Source: an uncultured Lachnospiraceae bacterium (GTDB lineage Bacteria; Bacillota; Clostridia; Lachnospirales; Lachnospiraceae). Taken from it: DNA of 52,921 nucleotides. Made by a program: the position numbers and the translations under genes. Below the pieces are notes generated by a model. It ran no database searches. It was not told the origin of the DNA and was given only the letters and a program-made list of their open reading frames with translations. The stretch is taken from NCBI GenBank assembly GCA_946538525.1, contig CAMNGU010000004.1:1-52921 (forward strand). The letters run 5' to 3'. Of this stretch, positions 8,761 through 16,358 are shown in pieces. The stretch's first letter is position 1. Each line of letters begins with the position of its first letter.

Positions 8761-9693
8761 TTAACTCCTTGGCGCTCTTACTATCTGAATCAACTCACGC
8801 ATTGCCATTTCCATGTTCATGCCCTGAGCTCTTGCCTTCTGTCCCAGCTTAACTCTATGTCCCAGTGTATCCTTAACAACATCCTGCACATCTGCAGCAG
8901 TAACAAAATCTCTTCCTTCGATAACCGCTACAGCCTTTGCCATATTTAGGAGAGCAATAGTTCCTCTTGGACTGGCTCCAGCAGAGAATATAGCATTTCT
9001 TCTGGTTTCCTCAACCAGCGTTACAATATATTCATATATTTCATCACGAATGAACATGTCATTAGTCTCGCGTCTTAACTGAACCATTTCGTCAACTGTG
9101 ATAACAGGTCGAACTTTTGAAATCGGATTAGATGCATTTCCCTTTAGAATCTGAACCGCATCCTCATGAGAAGGGTAACCCATGGAAAGACAAACCATGA
9201 ATCTATCCAGCTGTGATTCTGGGAGCATCTGGGTTCCTGAGGAGCCGTAAGGATTCTCAGTAGCAATAACTACAAATGGATCTGGCAGCTTTCTGGTCAC
9301 ACCATCCACAGTAGCTGTGCCCTCCTCCATTACCTCCAAGAGAGCGGACTGAGTCTTTGGCGATGTACGGTTAATCTCATCAGCAAGAAACAAATTACAG
9401 AATACAGAACCCGGTCTATATTCGAACTCTTTGGTAGCAGCGTTATACATAGAGAAACCAAGAATATCACTAGGAAGTACATCCGGTGTAAACTGAACTC
9501 TCTTATAGTCCAGAGAAAGAGATCTGGCAAATGCAGTCGCCAGCGTGGTCTTTCCTACTCCAGGAATATCCTCCATCAGTATGTGTCCACCTGCAATCAT
9601 CGCAGCCAGAACCTTGCGAACCACATTTTCCTTTCCTTTTATAACTGTATTAACGCTATCAATAACCGCCTGCGTTTTTCTTACATCAACCAT
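8761..9693 (-). CDS. MoxR-family AAA+ ATPase
   Basis: The 310-residue protein has Walker A GVGKTTLA near residue 45, Walker B LFLADEINR near 105, sensor 1 ATENP, and arginine-finger SQLDRF, all standard for MoxR ATPases. These are chaperone-like ATPases that act on VWA-domain partners. It heads the three-gene operon with DUF58 and transglutaminase proteins; AAGGAG lies nine bases before the ATG. No strong promoter was recognised in the 330 bases upstream, which it shares divergently with ung. Confidence 0.92.
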   Translation of the reverse strand: MVDVRKTQAVIDSVNTVIKGKENVVRKVLAAMIAGGHILMEDIPGVGKTTLATAFARSLSLDYKRVQFTPDVLPSDILGFSMYNAATKEFEYRPGSVFCNLFLADEINRTSPKTQSALLEVMEEGTATVDGVTRKLPDPFVVIATENPYGSSGTQMLPESQLDRFMVCLSMGYPSHEDAVQILKGNASNPISKVRPVITVDEMVQLRRETNDMFIRDEIYEYIVTLVEETRRNAIFSAGASPRGTIALLNMAKAVAVIEGRDFVTAADVQDVVKDTLGHRVKLGQKARAQGMNMEMAMRELIQIVRAPRS

Positions 9694-9901
9694 AACAATC
9701 TGCTCCTTACTATCTAATTCATAAAAATATATATAAAATTCCGCATACCAGTCTAATATATCATAATTCCCCCAAGTTGTATAATAGCATAAGCTAATAC
9801 TATCATAAAGAAAATGAGAATTCTTTAAGAAAACTTTAAATCGAATCTTTAGATCAAAATTATAAATCTCAAAATACCCAAAATATAATCCTGCAAACAG
9901 A

Positions 9902-9930
9902 TTGACATTTTGATCTTCTCATTTTATGTT
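9902..9930 (+). promoter_or_regulatory. ung promoter
   Basis: TTGACA (9902-9907), 17 bases, then TATGTT (9925-9930); a further TATGAT lies at 9930-9935. This gives a leader of about 90 bases before ung. The rest of 9694-9900 is AT-rich without recognisable structure. Confidence 0.65.
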
Positions 9931-9953
9931 ATGATGTGAATAAGAGTAGTACT

Positions 9954-9986
9954 ATGGAACACCATATAGCATAGGGATTGTTCCAT
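9954..9986 (+). repeat. Inverted repeat in the ung leader
   Basis: ATGGAACA (9954-9961) and TGTTCCAT (9979-9986) are perfect inverted 8-mers 17 bases apart, between the promoter and the ribosome site. It could be an operator or an mRNA hairpin. It is not a Gram-positive LexA box, which needs GAAC-N4-GTTC. Confidence 0.4.
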
Positions 9987-10025
9987 TTCTCACCTAAAAT
10001 ATAACCCGTACAAAGGAGATAGGAT

Positions 10026-10700
10026 ATGCCACCCATTACAAATGATTGGGCAAAAGCTCTCGAACCAGAATTTCAAAAAGATTACTACAAAAAACTATTT
10101 AATTTCGTGGGGCAGGAATATTCCTCCACAACCGTCTATCCTCCTGGAAATGATATCTTCAACGCCTTCCACCTAACACCTCTATCTGATGTGAAGGTAG
10201 TTATAATCGGCCAGGATCCATATCACGAACCAGGACAGGCCCATGGACTTTCCTTCTCCGTAAAACCTGGAGTGGATATCCCACCTTCTCTACAAAATAT
10301 ATATAAAGAACTTCACGACGACTGTGGCTGCTACATCCCTAATAATGGTTACCTGGTAAAATGGGCCGAACAGGGTGTACTACTTTTAAATGCAGTTCTC
10401 ACGGTTCGCGCACATCGAGCCGCATCCCATCAGGGAAAGGGCTGGGAAGAATTCACCGATGCCGCTATCCGCATCGTAAATGAAATTAACAGACCCGTAG
10501 TATTTATGCTTTGGGGAAGTTTCGCCAGAAACAAAAAAGAGATGCTGGATAATCCTAAGCATCTCATTCTTGAAGCTCCACACCCTTCACCTCTCTCAGC
10601 ATATAGAGGTTTCTTTGGATGTAAGCATTTTAGTAAAGCTAATAAATTTTTAAAAGAAAATGGTGTCGATCCTATCGATTGGCAGATAGAAAACCTATAG
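10026..10700 (+). CDS. ung: Uracil-DNA glycosylase, family 1
   Basis: It removes uracil from DNA as the first step of base-excision repair. At 224 residues it is normal length for the family. The water-activating loop [17 protein letters not shown] (about 62-78), the uracil-binding [21 protein letters not shown], and the minor-groove loop [13 protein letters not shown] are all intact. AAAGGAGAT lies a few bases before the ATG. It is monocistronic, convergent with putP and divergent from the MoxR operon. Confidence 0.97.
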   Translation: MPPITNDWAKALEPEFQKDYYKKLFNFVGQEYSSTTVYPPGNDIFNAFHLTPLSDVKVVIIGQDPYHEPGQAHGLSFSVKPGVDIPPSLQNIYKELHDDCGCYIPNNGYLVKWAEQGVLLLNAVLTVRAHRAASHQGKGWEEFTDAAIRIVNEINRPVVFMLWGSFARNKKEMLDNPKHLILEAPHPSPLSAYRGFFGCKHFSKANKFLKENGVDPIDWQIENL

Positions 10701-10750
10701 AAAGATGTTAAAGTAATAAAATATCTATATATTTAAATCTTTACATCTTT
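10701..10750. terminator. Hairpin between convergent ung and putP
   Basis: AAAGATGTTAAAG (10701-10713) and CTTTACATCTTT (10739-10750) pair with one bulge around an AT-rich loop. The putP stop lies inside the right arm. Neither side has a good T-tract, so termination would be weak; the convergent placement is the main support. Confidence 0.35.
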
Positions 10751-12315
10751 ACTACTTCATCAAATTCTTCTTCGATTTCTTTTTCAGGCAATGGTGTTGC
10801 AAGTGAAACAATTACAATAAAGATAAGTGCTACCAGGAATGCTGGTGCTAATTCGTAAAGGTTCCAGGCACCGCCCAAAGGACGAACTTCATACTTCCAA
10901 ACGAATACCATGATCATTCCTGAAATCATTCCAGCGATACAACCATATTTATTGGTTCTCTTCCAGAACAGGGACATTAACATAGCTGGTCCAAATACGG
11001 CACCAAAGCCTGCCCATGCAAAAGATACAATATTAAATACTGAACTTGAAGGATCCCAGGCAATTATAACTCCCAATACGCCGACAATAACCAGTGTAAG
11101 TCTGGCTGTAAGCATAGCAGCTGTTTCGCTAAGTTTAAGACCAAATACATCCTGAAGAATATTTTCTGAAACTGCTGATGATGCAGCGATAAGCTGTGAA
11201 TCTGCAGTAGACATTGTAGAAGCAAGAATACCGGCGATGATAAGTCCGGCAATAAGCGCATATCCAAATCCATTCTGTGAAATGTGATCTGCCAATACTA
11301 CAATAAGCTTCTCAGACTCAGCTGTTGCTGTATAATCTGACTTATCCATAAGAAGATCAAGTGCTCCAACCTCTGTCATAGCACGACCAACAACTCCAAG
11401 GAAAGTAGCAACTGAAAGTGAGATTACAACCCATACAGAAGCAACTCTACGAGAAAGCTTAAGCTTATTAGGATCTTCAATAGCCATGAATCTTAGAAGA
11501 ATATGTGGCATTCCGAAATATCCAAGTCCCCAGCAGAACATTGTAATCTTACTGAAAAGACCATAAGGAGCACCGTCATTTACATACTGAGTTACATCAT
11601 TTGCAGCTGCATTTATATGAGTACCATTCATATCAAGGAAGCCCTTAAGTGCATTTGCATTGTCAATTACTGCATTCATTCCACCGGCATGATGAATTCC
11701 ATAGAAGAGAACTATGATAAGTGCAATACTCATAACAATTGACTGAATAAAGTCTGTTGTTGATGCTGCCAGAAATCCACCAGTTGTTGTATAACCAACA
11801 ATGATAATTGCTGAAACAATCATTGCCAGCTGATAATTTACTCCGAATAGCTGTGCGAAAAGTTTTCCGCAAGCTGAAAATCCTGATGCTGTGTAAGGTA
11901 TAAAGAATACGATGATTGCAATAGCACCAATAAGAAGTGTGATATTAGATTTATCTCTAAATCTCTTCTTAAAATAATCAGGAAGTGTGATTGCATCAAT
12001 CTTCGCTGTGTAATTTCTAAGTCTCTTTGCAGTAAAGAGCCAGTTAAGATAAGTTCCCACTGCCAGTCCAATGGCAGTCCAACCTGCATCTGCAATACCT
12101 GAGAAATAAGCCAGTCCAGGAACTCCCATCAAAAGATACGAGCTCATATCCGAAGCCTCAGCACTCATGGCTGTGACTAATGGTCCCAGCTTTCGACCAC
12201 CCAGATAGAAATCACCTACATCATTAGTCTTTCTAGATGCAAGGAAACCAACAACCAACATACCTGCAAGGTACACTACTATTGAGACAATAATACCAAT
12301 TTGTGACGCTGCCAT
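10741..12315 (-). CDS. putP: Sodium:proline symporter, SSS family
   Basis: From the ATG at 12315 (GGAGGG seven bases upstream) the protein has 524 residues, typical of PutP; the longer ORF start at 12399 lacks a ribosome site. It shows about 13 membrane helices, the early GRKLGPLVTAMSAEASDMSS segment that lines the Na+/substrate site, and the STADSQLIAASSAVSEN segment of the family, and ends in an acidic cytoplasmic tail. It should import proline with Na+. PutP fits better than pantothenate or glucose SSS members, from those two segments. The gene stands alone. Confidence 0.88.
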   Translation of the reverse strand: MAASQIGIIVSIVVYLAGMLVVGFLASRKTNDVGDFYLGGRKLGPLVTAMSAEASDMSSYLLMGVPGLAYFSGIADAGWTAIGLAVGTYLNWLFTAKRLRNYTAKIDAITLPDYFKKRFRDKSNITLLIGAIAIIVFFIPYTASGFSACGKLFAQLFGVNYQLAMIVSAIIIVGYTTTGGFLAASTTDFIQSIVMSIALIIVLFYGIHHAGGMNAVIDNANALKGFLDMNGTHINAAANDVTQYVNDGAPYGLFSKITMFCWGLGYFGMPHILLRFMAIEDPNKLKLSRRVASVWVVISLSVATFLGVVGRAMTEVGALDLLMDKSDYTATAESEKLIVVLADHISQNGFGYALIAGLIIAGILASTMSTADSQLIAASSAVSENILQDVFGLKLSETAAMLTARLTLVIVGVLGVIIAWDPSSSVFNIVSFAWAGFGAVFGPAMLMSLFWKRTNKYGCIAGMISGMIMVFVWKYEVRPLGGAWNLYELAPAFLVALIFIVIVSLATPLPEKEIEEEFDEVVKM

Positions 12316-12443
12316 TATATATCCCTCCATAAAATAATATCCTGCTTTGGCACCAAAAATTTGCCACCAAAAACAGGATAATTTTAGCATAAATAGCATA
12401 TTTTTACAATTGTCATGTCGCTGGAAAATCCCAGTCTATATCG

Positions 12444-12875
12444 TTAAAATGTTACAGTTTCAGGAGCTGCTGTAAATGAACTAAATGTTGCTGTAGCATT
12501 CTGCATATAGAACACTTCTGTATTACCATCATCCTCTGAATACATATTCCTAAGCTGTGGATAAGCATCCAACATCGCCTTCTTTGCTTCAAAGCTGTCA
12601 TCAGCAATCAGCTCACACTGAATGCGGAGCCATGTTCCATCTTTAAATACACAAATCTCAGCCTTTGGATTAGCATGAAGCTGCTTTGATACATCCTTAA
12701 CCTTTCCAGTCTGAATATAAATCTTTCCATTATAAATATTTGCTGTTCCAAAAGGTCTTACTCTTGGCTGATCACCATCAACAGTTGCCAGATAATATGT
12801 TCCAGCTTCCTTTAAAAACTTTTCTACTTTTTCTAAATTTTCCATTTCTAAATTTTCTATTTCTAGCTTTTCCAT
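12444..12875 (-). CDS. Pyridoxamine 5'-phosphate oxidase-like flavin-binding protein
   Basis: The 143-residue protein contains GTYYLATVDGDQPRVRPFG, the typical N-terminal strand pair of the split-barrel PPOX/FMN-binding fold, and a C-terminus FYMQNATATFSSF. Such small clostridial proteins bind FMN or a related cofactor; the substrate is unknown. The start codon at 12875 has AAGGGGAA upstream. The first 16 residues repeat a Glu/Leu/Asn motif (ENLEMENLEK), a short duplicated extension compared with relatives. No partner gene is evident. Confidence 0.8.
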   Translation of the reverse strand: MEKLEIENLEMENLEKVEKFLKEAGTYYLATVDGDQPRVRPFGTANIYNGKIYIQTGKVKDVSKQLHANPKAEICVFKDGTWLRIQCELIADDSFEAKKAMLDAYPQLRNMYSEDDGNTEVFYMQNATATFSSFTAAPETVTF

Positions 12876-13047
12876 TTTATTCCCCTTTCTCTTTAATTAT
12901 TTAACTATTCATTTGTGTCTACTAAACACTAAACCTTTTATTCATGTATTGCTTTTCACAAATTTCTTTACATGTATTTCTTTACACGAATCAAGTGTTA
13001 TTATAACATAATCACCTATATTTGTCTTTTACCCTATACGCTTTTTT

Positions 13048-14187
13048 CTAATTTACTCCACCAGCCTTGTAGTTATAGACAGGCTTTATAATCTTATCAA
13101 TCTTAACCGTCTCTCCTATAACCGATGCTATATCATTAATCCCTCTATAAGCAAATGGGCTTTCATCCAATGTATCTTTATTTATACAGATAGAATATAT
13201 TCCTTCCATAGCTTTCTTAAAATCAGATACAGTATGATGCTCTGCCACCTCCGAGCGCCTATATATTCGACCCGCTCCATGAGGAGCAGAATAATTCCAA
13301 TCCTCATTTCCTAGTCCGGTTCCCAGTATTATCCCATCTCTCATATTTATTGGAATAATTACTTTCTCCCCATCTTTTGCGCTTATGGCGCCTTTTCGCA
13401 ATATAGGTCTTTCAGCATCCGAAAAGTCCACATAGTTGTGGATACAAGTGAAGCTATCCTCCACTTTCCACTTCATGCCCTTCACGATAGATTCAATCAT
13501 TGCCTCCCTGTTAAGTCGGGCAAAATCCTGAATTATCTTAATATCATATAGGTAGTCATCCATAAGTTCTCCCGTAAGGCAAGTCATCTCATAGGATGCA
13601 TACCCCTGTTTCTTCATCTGCATTTCCTTCTGGCCCTTTCTAAGGTAGTAGTCCGCTACCTCCATTCCCAGATGTCTGCTACCAGAATGGATTACCAGGT
13701 AAATGTTTCCTTCTTCATCCTTATCGACCTCAATAAAATGATTTCCCCCGCCAAGGGTTCCAATACTTCTGACAGCCTTCCTGGCATTTATCCCCTTACT
13801 GCATCTCAACTCTGAAAGGTCTATTCTATCCGCAAACTTATGCTCCTTTTCACGAATCCTAGGACCAACAGGAACATTTTCCCTGATTACTGTATCCAGC
13901 TGTTGAAACTGAAGCCCCTTTGCCTTTATCTTTGCTATGGTCATTCCACAGCCAATATCCACACCCACCAGACTTGGAAGAATCGAATCCCCCACTGTCA
14001 TGGTAAGTCCAATGGTTCCCACTTTTCCAGGGTGAACATCCGGCATAACTCTTATACAACTTCCTTCAGCGCTTGGATGATTTGCTATCATCTGAAGCTG
14101 CTTACGGGCATATTCTTCTAAAGCATATAATTCATTTTCCACAGTATAAACAATTGCATTTGTATATTTTCCGTATATTGTTATCAT
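13048..14187 (-). CDS. rtcB: RtcB-family RNA ligase
   Basis: RtcB joins RNA 2',3'-cyclic phosphate or 3'-phosphate to 5'-OH ends using GTP and Mn2+. The 379-residue protein (ATG at 14187 with AGGAG upstream; the longer ORF start is rejected) keeps DVHPGKVGTIG, GVDIGCGM, GTLGGGNHF, HSGSRHLG and the GMP-accepting-histidine region SAPHGAGR. It is shorter than E. coli RtcB (408) and belongs to the compact form common in Firmicutes. It follows a small Cys-rich gene by 13 bases. It may repair or heal tRNA after damage; substrates are not known here. Confidence 0.92.
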   Translation of the reverse strand: MITIYGKYTNAIVYTVENELYALEEYARKQLQMIANHPSAEGSCIRVMPDVHPGKVGTIGLTMTVGDSILPSLVGVDIGCGMTIAKIKAKGLQFQQLDTVIRENVPVGPRIREKEHKFADRIDLSELRCSKGINARKAVRSIGTLGGGNHFIEVDKDEEGNIYLVIHSGSRHLGMEVADYYLRKGQKEMQMKKQGYASYEMTCLTGELMDDYLYDIKIIQDFARLNREAMIESIVKGMKWKVEDSFTCIHNYVDFSDAERPILRKGAISAKDGEKVIIPINMRDGIILGTGLGNEDWNYSAPHGAGRIYRRSEVAEHHTVSDFKKAMEGIYSICINKDTLDESPFAYRGINDIASVIGETVKIDKIIKPVYNYKAGGVN

Positions 14188-14200
14188 AAATAATTTTCTC

Positions 14201-14395
14201 CTATATTTTCCAATTATCATGCCTATCCTTATCCTTCTGTCTCTTCGCCCTTACAGATTCTCTCCTCTGAGAACTCTTTCTAGGCTGATACTTAGGACAA
14301 TTCTTGCATTTCTTAAGATCAACTTTTACATATCCTTTTTTACATTTTTCACCCTTGCAAATGTAATAGATGCAAGGTTCCAATCTATCTTTCAT
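14201..14395 (-). CDS. Small Cys-rich protein upstream of rtcB
   Basis: The 64-residue protein begins with two Cys pairs spread as CIYYICKGEKC and CKNCPKYQPR and ends in a very basic tail (RRESVRAKRQKDK). The four to five cysteines look like a zinc ribbon, and the tail like a nucleic-acid contact. I recall similar short proteins beside clostridial rtcB genes, but give no family name. GAGGT precedes the ATG, and the stop lies 13 bases from the rtcB start, so the two are one operon. A role as RNA-binding helper of RtcB is inference. Confidence 0.75.
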   Translation of the reverse strand: MKDRLEPCIYYICKGEKCKKGYVKVDLKKCKNCPKYQPRKSSQRRESVRAKRQKDKDRHDNWKI

Positions 14396-14447
14396 AGTAT
14401 TTACCTCATTCTATTATTATTTTGAGGCAGTTTGAATTTCATACAAA

Positions 14448-14490
14448 AAACACCCCTAGTACAGTCTTCGCTGCACTAAAAGAGGTGTTT
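14448..14490 (-). terminator. Rho-independent terminator
   Basis: On the minus strand AAACACCTCTTTTAGTGCAG folds against CTGTACTAGGGGTGTTT, then runs into TTTTTT (14443-14450). It closes the transcript carrying the small ORF at 14557-14649 (and perhaps cca read-through) and separates it from the Cys-rich protein/rtcB operon. Confidence 0.8.
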
Positions 14491-14556
14491 ATCATCCTAA
14501 AATATTATCTATACGAATTATCTTAGATCTTTTTTAATCTATTTATCAGAATTTGA

Positions 14557-14649
14557 TCAAACCATTTTATTTGAATTCTTAATAGACATACCAAGGACAA
14601 TAGCTGCCTCAATGTTACATATTGAATTGTAATATAAAGTTCTTCGCAT
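14557..14649 (-). CDS. Possible 30-residue small protein
   Basis: This ORF is too short for the ORF track. It starts with ATG five bases after a perfect AGGAGG (14655-14660), one of the best ribosome sites in the window, and encodes 30 residues (MRRTLYYNSICNIEAAIVLG, ending KNSNKMV). It is followed about 65 bases later by a clear terminator. The overlapping 94-residue ORF of the track (14523-14807) uses a TTG start without a ribosome site and is less credible. No function is recognised; it has one Cys and no signal peptide. Confidence 0.45.
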   Translation of the reverse strand: MRRTLYYNSICNIEAAIVLGMSIKNSNKMV

Positions 14650-14775
14650 AATGTCCTCCTTTCTGTCTTGTGGTCAATAGTTACTAAAGCTAAATGCTTC
14701 GCGGAGAGTCGTGCTCTCTCCAAGTCCGTAGTATATTCAAAACCAATATATTCGTCAACCCTGAACATATAATGT

Positions 14776-14886
14776 TCATATTTTTTCTTGACCATTTTGG
14801 GTAACAATTAAATATTGACTAATTACCATGTATCCACTTCCATCGAAGTAATACCATAATCCATCAATCTTTAGCCATTGACTAGA
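14776..14886 (-). pseudogene. Remnant of a cell-wall-binding (glucan-binding type) repeat protein
   Basis: Immediately after the cca stop, and in the same frame, the minus strand encodes QWLKIDGLWYYFDGSGYMV and then runs to a stop after 36 codons. This is a textbook choline/glucan-binding repeat (W-x4-DG-WYYFD-GY-M), like those in the CAP protein at 36.7 kb. It has no start codon or ribosome site of its own, so it is best read as the decayed end of a lost surface-protein gene. Confidence 0.7.
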
Positions 14887-16224
14887 TCATTCCATCATCT
14901 CTCTGACGATACCTTGAAGTTTTTCTTCTGTATTCAGTGAAGGATCTTCAAGAACACGGTCCAAGAGCTCATTTAGGATTTTACCCATATCAGGTCCTGG
15001 CTTAATGCCCATTTTGATAAGGTCCTTTCCTGTAAGCTTTAGATCCTTGATGGTTAATGCATCCCCCTCCGCGATTATCTCATCGTGCATCTTAATCAAG
15101 TTTTCCAAAATCTCCTGCTTTATATCCACATTGAAATCACTTTGACCCTTCATGTCCGCTCTTCGTATAGCTACAAACTCATCAAAGTACTGTGCTCCCA
15201 TCTTATTCAACATTCGGCGTAAAGTATTTTTCTTTGTGGTTCCATTAATTCCATAATCGTGCCAATAGACGATCTTCTTCACATCGCGGATGGTATCATT
15301 ATCCATCTTAAGTCTGCGAAGAATGGTTCCGGCTATCTTCTCGCTTTCTATTGCATGTCCCTTAAAATGGTCAATCCCTGCAGTATCTGTTGTCTTACAA
15401 GCAGGCTTTCCCATATCATGCAAAAGGGCAGAATATCTCATAACCTTAGTTGCCGGTACATTCCTTATAACCTCTATAGTATGACGCCCCACATCAAATC
15501 TATGATGAGGTGTATTCTGCTCTGTCTCCATCAACAGATCAAATTCCGGAAGTATTTCCTTGGTAATACCAAGCTCATACATATCCAAAAGCTTCTCAGG
15601 GTGAGGAGAAAGAAGCAGCTTCGTAAGCTCTGTTTCTATTCTCTCAGCACTCACCTTTACCAGCTCTGGAGCATGCTTTTCAGCTGCTGCCCTTGTTTCT
15701 TCTTCAATTTCAAATCCCAGCTGGGCAGCAAACCTGACTGCACGCATTATCCTAAGTGCATCTTCGTCGAACCTGTCATCTGCATTTCCAACACATCTTA
15801 TGATTCCATTCTTTAGATCATTTATTCCATCATAAAGATCCACCAGGCCGGTTTTATCACTATAAGCCATTGCATTAATGGTAAAGTCTCTTCTAAGCAG
15901 ATCCTCTGACAACTCCCTTGTAAATGTTACTCCATCAGGGCGCCTGTGATCTGTATATTCTCCATCTATACGAAAGGTGGTAACCTCATATCCCTCCTTC
16001 TTGAGGAGAACAGTTACTGTTCCATGCTTAATTCCTGTATCCACAGTTCTTCTAAAGATATCCTTCACCTCATAAGGTGTTGCTGATGTGGTTATATCCC
16101 AATCATTTGGCTCTCTCCCCAACAGGCTGTCTCTCACACAACCTCCCACAGCATACGCTTCGAAACCAGCGTCGTTTAATTTTTCTATAATGAATCTCAC
16201 ATCTTGAGGCATGTTTATTGTCAT
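14887..16224 (-). CDS. cca: CCA tRNA nucleotidyltransferase
   Basis: It adds or repairs the 3'-CCA end of tRNAs. The 445-residue protein has the class II nucleotidyltransferase head (GGCVRDSLLGREPNDWDIT), the LLRRDFTINAMAY segment, the RNA/nucleotide-selecting DEDALRIMRAVRFAAQL, and an HD-type domain (LLHDMGKP, near 265) that may give phosphohydrolase activity, as in other long bacterial forms. CAGGAG precedes the ATG. The tRNA-Lys gene in this window lacks an encoded CCA, so this enzyme would be needed for it. Confidence 0.95.
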   Translation of the reverse strand: MTINMPQDVRFIIEKLNDAGFEAYAVGGCVRDSLLGREPNDWDITTSATPYEVKDIFRRTVDTGIKHGTVTVLLKKEGYEVTTFRIDGEYTDHRRPDGVTFTRELSEDLLRRDFTINAMAYSDKTGLVDLYDGINDLKNGIIRCVGNADDRFDEDALRIMRAVRFAAQLGFEIEEETRAAAEKHAPELVKVSAERIETELTKLLLSPHPEKLLDMYELGITKEILPEFDLLMETEQNTPHHRFDVGRHTIEVIRNVPATKVMRYSALLHDMGKPACKTTDTAGIDHFKGHAIESEKIAGTILRRLKMDNDTIRDVKKIVYWHDYGINGTTKKNTLRRMLNKMGAQYFDEFVAIRRADMKGQSDFNVDIKQEILENLIKMHDEIIAEGDALTIKDLKLTGKDLIKMGIKPGPDMGKILNELLDRVLEDPSLNTEEKLQGIVREMME

Positions 16225-16287
16225 GAATATTCTCCTGATTGATTATTTTTCTTGATTATTATATTTTATTTTGACTGAGAATTCTAT

Positions 16288-16354
16288 AGGTGTGAAAGAG
16301 GACAGGTCCAAAATGCACATAATGTGCATTTTGGACCTGTCCCCTTTCACACCT
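16288..16354. repeat. Near-perfect 67-bp palindrome with the GGACAGGTCC core
   Basis: AGGTGTGAAAGAGGACAGGT and its reverse complement continue to the centre (ATGCACAT-A-ATGTGCAT), with a single A/C mismatch in about 33 pairs. It sits between the stop of the ABC ATPase gene (5 bases away) and cca, so it may act as a terminator. The same core occurs at 29309-29373 and, degenerate, at 35095-35127, which marks it as a dispersed repeat family. Confidence 0.85.
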
Positions 16355-16358
16355 TATT

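Noticed and set aside
9954-9986. LexA (SOS) operator before ung
   Set aside because: The inverted repeat is ATGGAACA-N17-TGTTCCAT, not the GAAC-N4-GTTC core needed for Gram-positive LexA.
14523-14807. 94-residue minus-strand ORF
   Set aside because: It starts at TTG with no ribosome site and overlaps the cell-wall repeat remnant and the better-supported 30-residue ORF in another frame.
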